From assembly GCA_030040175.1 (NCBI GenBank), contig JASHUF010000327.1, forward strand, positions 1-16,343: DNA of 16,343 nucleotides. Direction: 5' to 3'. Each line of letters starts with the position of its first letter. Position 1 is the first letter of the stretch. Below the pieces are notes generated by a model that did no database searches, had not been told where the DNA came from, and saw only the letters and a list, made by a program, of their open reading frames with translations. Shown in pieces: positions 1 to 7,878 of the stretch. The stretch is from Acidobacteriaceae bacterium. Its GTDB lineage: Bacteria > Acidobacteriota > Terriglobia > Terriglobales > Acidobacteriaceae. The translations under genes were made by a program, and so were the position numbers.

Positions 1-576
1 TATTTCAGCGCCGCCTACAAGATCTTTGCTGCACTCCAGGGGCTCGTTTCTCCCATGTGCCAGGCGATTTATCCCCATGTTTGCTCGCTCGCTCACACTT
101 CCCGCGAGCTGGCAGTAGGTTATCTGCGGAAGGCGATGATTGTCATCGGCGGAATCACATCGGCAAGCGGGCTTCTGGTGATTGTATTCGCCAGGATCAT
201 CGTGCGGGTCGCCATGGGACCCAAATACATGGCGTCGATTCCGGTGCTGGAATGGATGGCATTGACGCCGTTTGCCTGCGCCCTCAACAACATTTATGGC
301 ACCCAGGGAATGCTTAACTTCGGAATGAAGCCGCAATACAGCCGCATCATTGTAATTTCAGCCTTCTTCAATAACCTCATCCTCATTCCACTCTGCTTTT
401 GGTTTGCAGCGTGCGGTGCGGCCGCGTCGGCGCTGCTCACGGAGACCTTCGTGACCGTGACCATGGCCACGATGCTCTATGGCCGCGGAATCGACTTGCT
501 TCCGCGCCTGTCGGACTTGCGGGAAAAGGTCGTGCGCCTTCCCTTCCTTTCGTTGGGGAAGGCACTGGAGGGTTGA
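1..576 (+). CDS. Wzx-type polysaccharide flippase, C-terminal part (5' end outside window)
   Basis: An open frame runs from the first base to TGA at 574-576, giving about 191 residues with no start codon required inside the window, so the gene is cut by the window edge. The protein is rich in hydrophobic helices. A segment around GPKYMASIPVLEWM followed by a long helix and an NNL turn resembles the C-terminal helices of MOP/MATE-superfamily lipopolysaccharide or exopolysaccharide flippases (Wzx/RfbX). These move undecaprenyl-linked repeat units across the inner membrane. Wzx proteins usually have 400-500 residues, so about half is missing. It lies 4 bp upstream of a glycosyltransferase and probably shares its transcript. 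A different MOP-family transporter is possible, but the glycosyltransferase context favours a flippase. An internal ATG at base 55 is not a credible start because homologous-looking sequence continues upstream of it. Confidence 0.8.
   Translation, partial: YFSAAYKIFAALQGLVSPMCQAIYPHVCSLAHTSRELAVGYLRKAMIVIGGITSASGLLVIVFARIIVRVAMGPKYMASIPVLEWMALTPFACALNNIYGTQGMLNFGMKPQYSRIIVISAFFNNLILIPLCFWFAACGAAASALLTETFVTVTMATMLYGRGIDLLPRLSDLREKVVRLPFLSLGKALEG
567..572 (+). promoter_or_regulatory. Shine-Dalgarno GGAGGG for the first glycosyltransferase
   Basis: GGAGGG lies inside the last codons of the flippase gene, 8 bases before ATG 581. It selects 581 as the start of the GT4 gene over the longer open frame that begins at 479. 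It also implies translational coupling with the flippase. Confidence 0.7.
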
Positions 577-580
577 TCGA

Positions 581-1663
581 ATGAAATCAAAGCTTCAAGT
601 CAGTTTTATCCTGCCGCGGACCGGCGAGTGGCCGAGCGGCGGGCTCCGCATTGTCTACGAGCACGCAAATCATCTTGCGCGCCGCGGGCACAACGTGACC
701 GTCGTTCATCCCGCACGGCTGGCCGTCAATCCCACCCCACTCGACTACCTGAAGAATGCGGTGCGGTATGCGCAGCGGAAAATCGACGGCCGCTACACGC
801 CGGGCGCCTGGATCTCCATCGACCCGGGCGTGCGGCTTACCTGCGCGCCCTCGCTCACTGAGCGATTCCTGCCTGACGGCGATGCCATCGTTGCCACAGC
901 ATGGCAGACAGCCGAGTGGGTGCAACGATGTTCGCCTCGGAAGGGCCGCCGCTTTTATCTCATCCAGCATCTCGAGACCTGGAATGGGCCGGAAGAGCGG
1001 GTCTTCGCCACGTGGAAAGCGCCGCTCAAGAAAATTGTCCCATCCAAGTGGCTGGCTGAGATCGCCCATGGACTTGGAGAGACGGCACTCTATATCCCTT
1101 ACGGTCTGGACCTCAAAGCCTTCCAGAGAACGATTCCGTCTGAAGACCGGAGCGGGAATCAACTCATGATGCTTTACCATCTTGCCGAGTGGAAGGGGTC
1201 CGCGGACGGCCTCGAGGCTTTGTCGCTCGTTCGCCAGAAGGTTCCGGATGTCCGGGTCGCCCTGTTCGGCGTTCCTCCTCGGCCGGCAGCGCTTCCCCCA
1301 TGGATTGACTATTATCAATCGCCCTCGCCGGCGCTCCTGCGCGAGCTCTATAACAAGACCGCTATCTTCGTTGCTCCCAGCAGAACGGAGGGATGGGGCC
1401 TGCCTGCCTGTGAGGCGATGCTCTGCGGCGCCGCTTTAGCCGCCACCGACGTCGACGGCCATCGTGAGTTCGCTGTCGATGGCCAGACTGCTCTGACCTG
1501 CCCGGCCAGATCGCCCAATCTGCTCGCCGAAAATATCCTGCGGCTCATTCGAGACCAGGCTTTTCGCATTGAGCTCGCCAGGAAAGGTTATGACTACGTC
1601 CGCCAGTTCAGCTGGGAGCGCGCATCGTCCAGCTTTGAGGCGGCCTTGTTCGCAGATGTATAG
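581..1663 (+). CDS. Glycosyltransferase family 4 (GT-B fold)
   Basis: This 360-residue protein probably transfers a nucleotide-activated sugar to a growing lipid-linked repeat unit on the cytoplasmic face of the inner membrane. The N-terminus (VSFILPRTGEWPSGGLRIVYE) has the GG-x-R pattern of GT4 acceptor domains. The C-terminal half holds the donor-site EX7E motif as E270-GWGLPAC-E278, followed by a Gly/Ala-rich helix and a 'GHREFAVDGQTAL' loop typical of the family. Length is normal for GT4. The start at 581 is backed by GGAGGG 8 bases upstream and a 4-bp gap from the flippase stop. The frame is open further upstream to 479, but that part overlaps the flippase and shows no domain. The donor and acceptor sugars cannot be read from the sequence. 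Confidence 0.88.
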   Translation: MKSKLQVSFILPRTGEWPSGGLRIVYEHANHLARRGHNVTVVHPARLAVNPTPLDYLKNAVRYAQRKIDGRYTPGAWISIDPGVRLTCAPSLTERFLPDGDAIVATAWQTAEWVQRCSPRKGRRFYLIQHLETWNGPEERVFATWKAPLKKIVPSKWLAEIAHGLGETALYIPYGLDLKAFQRTIPSEDRSGNQLMMLYHLAEWKGSADGLEALSLVRQKVPDVRVALFGVPPRPAALPPWIDYYQSPSPALLRELYNKTAIFVAPSRTEGWGLPACEAMLCGAALAATDVDGHREFAVDGQTALTCPARSPNLLAENILRLIRDQAFRIELARKGYDYVRQFSWERASSSFEAALFADV

Positions 1664-1686
1664 CCGGATTGCAAGAGAGGCATGGA

Positions 1687-2568
1687 ATGAAGGGCAACGG
1701 CGCCGTGGGCGCAATCATCGTAACCTACCATCCGCGCAGCGAGCAGGTACAACACCTTGCCCGGATTCGCGCGCAGGTGAACGTCATGATCGTCGTCGAC
1801 AATGGGTCGGCCGCGCATGAGCTTGCGGAACTTCGGAACGCGCAATGCAAACTCCAACTCACGTTGATCGAGAACGGAGAAAACCTGGGCATCGCCGCGG
1901 CTCTCAACATCGGCGTGCGCGAGGCTCAGCGCCAGCGTTGCCGGTGGGTCGTGCTGTTCGATCAGGATAGCGTCGTAACCGACGGATTCGTTTCCTCGAT
2001 GATCGCGGAATTTGAAGCTTACCGCCCGCACAGGAAGATTCTCCAGATCGTCCCTCGTTATATCGATCCTGAAACCGGCGCCGAGCGGCCCACATCGACA
2101 TTTCGTGACGGCGGAGTCTTTCTCACCATCACCTCCGGAAGCCTCTTTCTGATGGACACGTTTACTGCGTGCGGACTCTTCAACGAGGATCTCTTCATCT
2201 ACTGCGTCGACGACGACTTTAGCCTGAGGCTGCGCGAGAACGGCTATTTCATTGGTCTAAGCAGCAGGGCCATCCTCCTGCATCGATCCGGCAATCCTAC
2301 ATCCGCCAGGATATTCGGCAAGACCGTCACGACCAGGAATTACCGCCCCGAAATCCGATACTACTATGCCCGGAACAAGACTTGGATCCTCCGCACTTAT
2401 GGGCAAAAGTTTCCCCGCCTCATTCTTCCCACTTTGCGTGAGCTCGTATCCATTCCTCTCAAAATTTCCCTGATGGAGGACGCGCCGTGGGCAAAAGTGA
2501 AGTTCTTCCTGAAGGGATTGCGTGATGGTGTCCTGGGCAGGATGGGGCGCGCGCGATTTGCGCTGTGA
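1687..2568 (+). CDS. Glycosyltransferase family 2, rhamnosyltransferase-like
   Basis: This 293-residue GT-A enzyme opens with the GT2 pattern AIIVTYHPR and VVDNGS. It carries DQDS at residues 92-95, the metal and nucleotide-sugar binding DXD equivalent, and an acidic VDDDF patch near residues 174-178 where the catalytic base of GT2 enzymes sits. The layout (VTYHP, then NxG-N-x-G, then FDQDS, then DDDFSLR) matches the bacterial rhamnosyltransferase group of GT2, so dTDP-rhamnose is a likely donor, though this is inferred. ATG 1687 has a purine-rich AGAGAGG 6 bases upstream. An in-frame TTG at 1669 is a weaker alternative. The gene follows the GT4 gene by 23 bp and ends by overlapping the next gene. 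Confidence 0.85.
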   Translation: MKGNGAVGAIIVTYHPRSEQVQHLARIRAQVNVMIVVDNGSAAHELAELRNAQCKLQLTLIENGENLGIAAALNIGVREAQRQRCRWVVLFDQDSVVTDGFVSSMIAEFEAYRPHRKILQIVPRYIDPETGAERPTSTFRDGGVFLTITSGSLFLMDTFTACGLFNEDLFIYCVDDDFSLRLRENGYFIGLSSRAILLHRSGNPTSARIFGKTVTTRNYRPEIRYYYARNKTWILRTYGQKFPRLILPTLRELVSIPLKISLMEDAPWAKVKFFLKGLRDGVLGRMGRARFAL

Positions 2569-3950
2569 GTCCTCATCGCCGGAAACCCTCCGGAAACCTA
2601 TCCTTGCAGGTCAGCAACGGAGTCACCTGGACTTTATCCATGATCAATCCAGCGAAGAACGGCAGCGAAGCAGAAGAGCCAGGAGGCGCACTAGGGGTTT
2701 GCCGGCTGCGCAACATCCTCTTCGTTCATCATGCCAACGACATGTATGGGGCCGATATCGGCCTGCTTCACTCCATTCGTTCTCTTGATGTTACGAAGTA
2801 CCACCCCATCGTGATTCTGCCTTCCGACATGCCATCCGGGATGTTATCCGCAGAACTTGACCGCCTGGGCGTCGAATACCACATTGCGCCGCTCGGCATT
2901 CTTCGCCGCAAATATATTTCTGCCGGCTCCATCGCTCCGCTTCTGCTGCAGCTCATGCGAGGCATTGTTTATGTTCGTGCAGTTGCGCGAGAGCGCCAGG
3001 CGGCGATGGTTTATGTCAATACCATGGTCACGGTCTCGGGAGCCATCGGCGGGAAGCTTGCCCGGGCCCCGGTGCTCTGGCACATTCGTGAAATCGTCTC
3101 GATGCCGTATTTCGTGCGCTGGATCCTGTATCGGCTTTTGCGAGTTTGCGCGAGCAGGGTAGTTTGCATTTCGAAGGCGGTGCGGGACGGCATCCTCAAA
3201 GATGCGCCGGACCTGGCGGAAAAGACGAGCGTTATCTACAACGGTGTCTGCGTGCCGTCGCCTCAGGCTTCCGGTCCGGATCCCGGCCTTCGCCGCGAGC
3301 TTGGGTTGCCGGAAGGGATCCTCCTCGTTGGCATGATCGGCCGCATCAGCTATTGGAAGGGGCAGGAGATTCTTGCCGAAGCGGCGCGGCTCGTGCTCGA
3401 ATCGCGCCGGGATGTGCACTTTCTTGCAGTGGGAAGTTATTTTTCTGATCAGTCGCGTTATCTTCGTGAGCTTGAACTCCGGATACGCCGCCTTGGCCTC
3501 GGTGGCCGTTTCCACCTCTTACCCTATCGCCCGGATGTGGGCGGCATTTACAGGAGTCTGGACGTATTTGTCCTGCCGTCGCGGATGCCGGAGCCGTTTG
3601 GGCGCGTAACTGTGGAAGCAATGATGCATGGCCGCGCGGTCATTGCCACGAATCATGGGGGAACATGCGAGCTGATTGAGGATGGCGTTACGGGGCTGCT
3701 GGTTCCCCACTCCGACCCGCAATCTCTTGCGGCGGCCATTCAGAAACTGCTCGCCGATCGTGCCCTTCGCGCAACCTTGGGAAAGGCGGCGGCTGCGTAC
3801 GCGCAGGCGAACTTCTCTTTGTCTCGGTATCAAGCGCGCATGCAGAATCTCATGAGCGAACTGGCCGCTCGAAGAGCCTTTGTCATTTCCCGCAGCTTGA
3901 TTGATTCTGACGCAGCCTCCGAAGCAGCTTTTCAGCGGATTCGCATGTGA
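2565..3950 (+). CDS. Glycosyltransferase family 4, second copy
   Basis: This GT-B glycosyltransferase has up to 461 residues. After a 45-50 residue leader of low information, the catalytic part begins at LRNILFVHHANDMYGAD, a typical GT4 N-terminus. It continues with WHIREI, VCISKAVRDGI and YNGV, the donor-domain entry MIGRISYWKGQE, and the EX7E motif at E343-PFGRVTV-E351. The end is a standard 'GLLVPHSDPQSLAAAI' segment. GTG 2565 overlaps the stop of the GT2 gene by 4 bp, which favours coupling. ATG 2640 would remove 25 leader residues; neither has a strong ribosome binding site. An AGGAGG at 2681 has no in-frame start suitably placed after it. Sugar specificity is unknown. It is probably the third transferase of the repeat-unit pathway. 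Confidence 0.85.
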   Translation: MSPHRRKPSGNLSLQVSNGVTWTLSMINPAKNGSEAEEPGGALGVCRLRNILFVHHANDMYGADIGLLHSIRSLDVTKYHPIVILPSDMPSGMLSAELDRLGVEYHIAPLGILRRKYISAGSIAPLLLQLMRGIVYVRAVARERQAAMVYVNTMVTVSGAIGGKLARAPVLWHIREIVSMPYFVRWILYRLLRVCASRVVCISKAVRDGILKDAPDLAEKTSVIYNGVCVPSPQASGPDPGLRRELGLPEGILLVGMIGRISYWKGQEILAEAARLVLESRRDVHFLAVGSYFSDQSRYLRELELRIRRLGLGGRFHLLPYRPDVGGIYRSLDVFVLPSRMPEPFGRVTVEAMMHGRAVIATNHGGTCELIEDGVTGLLVPHSDPQSLAAAIQKLLADRALRATLGKAAAAYAQANFSLSRYQARMQNLMSELAARRAFVISRSLIDSDAASEAAFQRIRM

Positions 3951-4098
3951 TCTGCCGAACACCCTGCCGGGAATCATGCGTGGGAAGCTCTCAGCTCAAG
4001 GGGAACAGGCCTCCGGCATGATTGCCTTTTGTGCGCAACTTTGCAGATGACGTCCTGATTCATCCGTTTGGATTCTTTTACAGCCCGGTCTTTTCTTC

Positions 4099-4104
4099 AA
4101 GGAG
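4099..4104 (+). promoter_or_regulatory. Shine-Dalgarno AAGGAG for the DUF1972 glycosyltransferase
   Basis: AAGGAG ends 5 bases before ATG 4110. It fixes the start there rather than at the in-frame ATG at 4068. Confidence 0.7.
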
Positions 4105-4109
4105 CTCTC

Positions 4110-5267
4110 ATGCATGTCATGATCCTGGGAACTCGAGGGGTACCTTCGAAACATAGCGGATTTGAAACCTTTGCCCAAGACTTCTCCTTCTTTCTGCTGT
4201 CTCGCGGTCATCAGGTAACTGTCTACTGCCAGGTAGCTGCCGGAGAGGCTGCCGCTGAGGATAACTGGAATGGAATTCGCCGGGTTTTGATTCCGGCCGG
4301 AGAAGGTCCTCTCGGAACGATGTTGTTCGATTGGAAGGCCATCCGTCACTCCATGCGCCAAAAAGGCGTCGTGCTGACGCTTGGATACAATACCGCCGCT
4401 TTCAATTGTCTCTATCGATTCAGCGGCGTGAAGAACATTATGAACATGGACGGGATCGAGTGGAAGAGGGCGAAGTGGCCGTTGCCCGCACGCATTTGGT
4501 TTTGGGCGAACGAGTGGGCGGGTGCGCGGCTGGCAAATCACTTGGTGGCCGATCATCCGGAAATCTGCAAGCACCTTTCGCGCCATACCTCGCGCGCAAA
4601 GATCTCCACCATCGCCTATGGAGCCGATCCCGTAACCAACGCTCCGGAGTCCCTCATAAGTCAATTCGATTTGAGCCCCAAACAATACTATCTGCTGATA
4701 GCGCGGCCCGAGCCCGAGAATTCGATCCTTGAGATCGTTCGGGGTTATTCGTTCAGGTCCCGCGGACTACCCCTGGTGGTGCTGGGTAAGTACAAGACCG
4801 GCGGCACGCCATACCAGAAGGCGGTGCTGGATGCAGCCGGACCGGAAGTTCGCTTTCTTGGCGCCCTCTTCGATCGGGATATTGTCAAGGCGCTCCGTTA
4901 TCATGCGCGAGGATATCTTCACGGTCATCAGGTGGGCGGCACAAACCCTTCTCTGGTGGAATCGCTTGCCGCCGGAAATGCGGTAATCGCGCACGACAAC
5001 CGCTTTACGCGGTGGGTCGCGGGAGAAGGCGCGGCGTTTTTTCGCACGCCTGAGGATATCGATCGGATTCTTCTGTCGCTCGAGAAAGCCCCGGAGACGC
5101 TGGCCGCGATGGAAATGGCGAGCCGCGAAAGGCATAGCGAGGCCTTTGCGCAGGAAAAGATTCTCAGCTCATACGAGGAGTTGCTCCTTCGCTATGCGCC
5201 GGCAGAGGCGCTCCGCGAGATGGCAGCTTACGAGGCAGAAACCATGCAAAGTGTATGGCCGCTTTAA
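4110..5267 (+). CDS. DUF1972 / GT4 glycosyltransferase, rhamnosyltransferase-like
   Basis: This 385-residue protein begins MHVMILGTRGVPSKHSGFETF and carries MDGIEWKR at residues 113-120. These are hallmarks of the N-terminal DUF1972 (PF09314) domain found in WchF/Cps2T-type rhamnosyltransferases. The C-terminal GT4 domain contains the HGHQVGGTNPSLVE segment near residues 271-284, another signature of this subgroup. These enzymes usually add the second sugar to the lipid-linked primer, often rhamnose; the exact sugar here is inferred. A 159-bp gap separates it from the previous gene. I see no confident promoter there, so it may belong to the same transcript. Its 3' end overlaps or closely abuts the acyltransferase gene. 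Confidence 0.85.
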   Translation: MHVMILGTRGVPSKHSGFETFAQDFSFFLLSRGHQVTVYCQVAAGEAAAEDNWNGIRRVLIPAGEGPLGTMLFDWKAIRHSMRQKGVVLTLGYNTAAFNCLYRFSGVKNIMNMDGIEWKRAKWPLPARIWFWANEWAGARLANHLVADHPEICKHLSRHTSRAKISTIAYGADPVTNAPESLISQFDLSPKQYYLLIARPEPENSILEIVRGYSFRSRGLPLVVLGKYKTGGTPYQKAVLDAAGPEVRFLGALFDRDIVKALRYHARGYLHGHQVGGTNPSLVESLAAGNAVIAHDNRFTRWVAGEGAAFFRTPEDIDRILLSLEKAPETLAAMEMASRERHSEAFAQEKILSSYEELLLRYAPAEALREMAAYEAETMQSVWPL

Positions 5268-5299
5268 AGCCGCTCAGGCGGCGGCCGCTGGGCAGGAAT

Positions 5300-6343
5300 A
5301 TGCGAACAGAAAAACTACTCTCGATTCAGGCTCTGCGCATGGTCGCCGCCACGCTGGTGGTATTCACTCATTCCACCTTCTACGCAAGCGAGCGCCTCGA
5401 CCACAGCTTTTCCGTTTGGCAGCGCGGCACAAGAGGGGTCGATATCTTCTTCGTTATAAGTGGATTTGTCATGGTTTATTCCTCGCAAAGGCTCTTTGAT
5501 TCAGCCAACGGATGGAGGGTCTTTGCCGAACGCCGGATTACGCGCATCGTTCCTCTTTACTGGATTGTTACAAGTCTGAAAGTGCTCATTGTGCTTTCGA
5601 CTGCCGGACTCGCCCTGCATACGAAACTGAACTTCACCACGGCCATTTGCTCATTCCTGTTCATTCCCGCGCGCGATCTGGACGGAAGAATTGAGCCGCT
5701 GGTTGGCGTGGGCTGGACGCTGAATTTCGAAATGCTTTTCTACCTGTTGTTTGCATGTGCCTTATTTTTCCGCAAGAATGTCTTCACATTTGTCGGCTCG
5801 GCTCTCGCCGTCCTTTCGCTTGGATCGGTCTTCTATCGTGCGTCGTGGCCGCCCATCGCATCGTTCTTCAATTCGATCGTCCTGGAGTTCGTTCTGGGCA
5901 TGTTGATCGCGCAAGGCTTCGTCGCCGGGCATCGGCTTCCGCGAAGAATCGCCCTTCCGCTTCTGGCCATCGGATTGATCGCCCTGCTCGGCCCCTCCTC
6001 TGACTGGAACCTTCCCAAGGTTGTGATCAATGGGCTGCCCGCGGCTTTGATCGTCTGGTCGGCAGTTTCGCTCGGGAGCCTGGAAAATTACATTCCGCGC
6101 GCGATTCTCTATCTTGGAAACGCTTCGTATGCGATATACCTGATTCACCCGTTTGTGGCTCCGCTCCCGCCGGCCTTGCTGCATCGTGTGCACGTCGACG
6201 CGGGGTGGCTATCCGTGGTTCTGAGCGTGATGCTTGGGCTCGGCGTTGGCTGTCTGCTCCATCAGTTCGTCGAGGCGCCCATCACAAATCGGATCAAGGA
6301 CCGGCGCAGATCTCTTGCCCCGGCGCCGCAGGTTGCAGCCTGA
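5300..6343 (+). CDS. Membrane acyltransferase, acyltransferase-3 (OafA/NodX) family
   Basis: This multi-helix inner-membrane protein of about 347 residues probably O-acylates (for example acetylates) a sugar of the polysaccharide. The family's R-X10-H motif is intact at R13...H24 (RMVAATLVVFTH). It is followed by GVDIFFVISGF and an ERRITRIVPLYW segment, both classic for this family, then about ten hydrophobic helices and a basic tail. Length fits a stand-alone AT3 domain without a C-terminal SGNH domain. ATG 5300 has a closely spaced AGGA upstream. ATG 5255, in the same frame, overlaps the glycosyltransferase stop by 13 bp and would add 15 Arg-rich residues; the choice is uncertain. It follows the glycosyltransferases directly, which supports polysaccharide decoration. 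Confidence 0.87.
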   Translation: MRTEKLLSIQALRMVAATLVVFTHSTFYASERLDHSFSVWQRGTRGVDIFFVISGFVMVYSSQRLFDSANGWRVFAERRITRIVPLYWIVTSLKVLIVLSTAGLALHTKLNFTTAICSFLFIPARDLDGRIEPLVGVGWTLNFEMLFYLLFACALFFRKNVFTFVGSALAVLSLGSVFYRASWPPIASFFNSIVLEFVLGMLIAQGFVAGHRLPRRIALPLLAIGLIALLGPSSDWNLPKVVINGLPAALIVWSAVSLGSLENYIPRAILYLGNASYAIYLIHPFVAPLPPALLHRVHVDAGWLSVVLSVMLGLGVGCLLHQFVEAPITNRIKDRRRSLAPAPQVAA

Positions 6344-6424
6344 CCTCGCAGCGGGAACGCCGGGGAGGGCCTGGCCCTCCCGGAAGAGATCCATGGCAGG
6401 CTGCCGCAGACGGCAACAGGAACG

Positions 6425-7639
6425 GTGCTGCTCGCAAGCATTCACCGGATTCTCGAAAGCAGCGCAAGCAAAACAGTGGAGAGTCGCTTTCTTGCGAGGG
6501 CCCACTTGCTCCCCGGCGTGCAGCTTCTCATGCGCGCGCGGGCAGCGTTGGGTGTGGAGCTGGCACGGAATCAACTATTCGAAGAGTCAAAGGCGGAGAA
6601 AATGGCTTCCATAATCGAATCGGATCAACAAGAAAGGCGACTCGCCGCACTCTGGGCCGAACTTCTCGATCAAAAACACATCGGGCCGGAGGAGAATCTG
6701 TTCAACCTGGGGGCTCATCCCGCGGTCTTCTCTGCTTTGCAGGACCGCGTGGCCATGGAATTCGGGCGCCGGGTTACCGTGGCTCAACTTTTTCAACACC
6801 CCACGGTTCGTTCCCAGGCAACGCTCATGTTCCAGCCTGCAAAGCCTGAGCCGGTCGTGCCGCCCGGAGTTCTCTCGCTGCAGCGGAAGGGTTCTCGCCC
6901 GACCATCTTCTGGGTGCACTATCTGAATTTCAAATTGGCAAAAGAAGTTGGAGAGGGCCAGCCCATCTGCCTGCTTATGCTCACCAAGGCGGACATCGCG
7001 CTCCTCGGTGACAAACCAACGCTGCGCAGCATCGCCGCCTGCTTCATGGGCAAGATGCTGGCGATGCAGCCGAGCGGCCCCTATCATCTTGCCGGACTCT
7101 GCATCGGCGGCGTGCTCGCCTACGAGATTGCCACGCAGCTGCGTGCCGCCGGACACCAGGTCTCAATGCTCGTGCTCCTCGATGCACCCAGCCCTGCTTA
7201 TTTGAACTCCTATAACTCGCTCGCCTCCAAGTTGAGCCGGCCTCGCCATCGCCTTGAGAGGATGCTGCGCCTGGGACTGCGGGAGTCGCTCTTCAACTTC
7301 CACAGGCGTTTGCTTAAGTTTGTGGCGCGCACTGCCGGAGCGCGATCGGCATGGTCGCAATTCGGCGAGGCGCAAAACCTGATCCTGTCAGCCGCGTTCG
7401 AGTACAAGGCCGAGAAATACGCGGGCAACGTGCTCCTCCTGCTCGCCTCAAGGCGCTCAGCCTCTCTCGACTTTCTACCCGGGTGGCAGGCGCTGATCCA
7501 GGACAACCCGCACGTGAAGTTCGTCGAAGGCCACCATCGCGAGCTGATGACGACTTCCGAGAACGTGCGCAATGTTGCCGAGATTATCTTGTCCTACCTC
7601 GCACCGGCCAAGAAGCCGGAAGAGCCCCTTGCGGTTTGA
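6425..7639 (+). CDS. Two Ser-less carrier-like domains fused to a Cys-nucleophile thioesterase
   Basis: From GTG 6425 this is 404 residues. Residues 1-60 keep the register of an acyl/peptidyl carrier domain: AHLL, then VQLLMRARAALGVEL, then LFE, then IIE. The GGHS serine position is Leu28. Residues about 66-135 form a second carrier (ENLFNLGAHP...LFQHPTV) with Pro99 in place of the serine. Residues about 150-395 are an alpha/beta-hydrolase thioesterase (PF00975-like). Its nucleophile elbow is G-L-C226-I-G-G, with Asp253 in VLLDAP and His311 of the shorter form (His370 here) in EGHHREL. The usual nucleophile is Ser, but Cys variants are known in some NRPS thioesterases. ATG 6602 (GGAG nearby) is an alternative start, but it would cut off the first carrier just before its last helix. 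The likely role is releasing or editing acyl thioesters made by partner enzymes. The carrier domains cannot be loaded in the normal way and may serve for docking. Confidence 0.75.
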   Translation: MLLASIHRILESSASKTVESRFLARAHLLPGVQLLMRARAALGVELARNQLFEESKAEKMASIIESDQQERRLAALWAELLDQKHIGPEENLFNLGAHPAVFSALQDRVAMEFGRRVTVAQLFQHPTVRSQATLMFQPAKPEPVVPPGVLSLQRKGSRPTIFWVHYLNFKLAKEVGEGQPICLLMLTKADIALLGDKPTLRSIAACFMGKMLAMQPSGPYHLAGLCIGGVLAYEIATQLRAAGHQVSMLVLLDAPSPAYLNSYNSLASKLSRPRHRLERMLRLGLRESLFNFHRRLLKFVARTAGARSAWSQFGEAQNLILSAAFEYKAEKYAGNVLLLLASRRSASLDFLPGWQALIQDNPHVKFVEGHHRELMTTSENVRNVAEIILSYLAPAKKPEEPLAV

Positions 7640-7878
7640 TCGCCATGCTTTGCTCGAATGGATGGGGCAAGGCGCGGACAATCTCCTCACTGCAGATGCT
7701 GTAAGAACAGAGCAAGAGAGCAAAACTGTGATTTGTGCAGCCGCAAACAGCGGTTCCCTGGGTGTTGGGCGACCGCTCTAGGCGCGGCTGGCTTTGCAAA
7801 CAATTGCGCTATCGGGACGAAAACGCCGAAGCGTAGAACTGCGCATATCGCAACCACGTGGATCTTCCGCCGCCCGCG
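7640..7878. other. Intergenic stretch without a recognisable gene
   Basis: These 239 bases lie between the carrier-thioesterase stop and the kinase remnant. I see no coding domain on either strand. There is a small dyad, AGCGGT near 7753 and ACCGCT near 7770, which could form a loose hairpin but lacks a T-run, so I do not call it a terminator. Together with the remnant and 8290-8446 it makes an 807-bp break between the thioesterase and reductase genes. Confidence 0.4.

Noticed and set aside
479..580. Longer start for the first GT4 gene
   Set aside because: The added 34 residues overlap the flippase gene out of frame and show no domain; GGAGGG before ATG 581 gives a better start.
587..1318. 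Minus-strand open frame of 243 codons
   Set aside because: It is a shadow of the GT4 gene in high-GC sequence, with Arg/Pro-rich composition and no domain.
4041..4076. Possible promoter before the DUF1972 glycosyltransferase
   Set aside because: Candidate -35 and -10 hexamers match poorly or have the wrong spacing; no call is justified.
3996..4685. Long minus-strand open frame of 229 codons
   Set aside because: It is antisense to the DUF1972 glycosyltransferase, whose motifs are clear; its own translation shows no recognisable domain.
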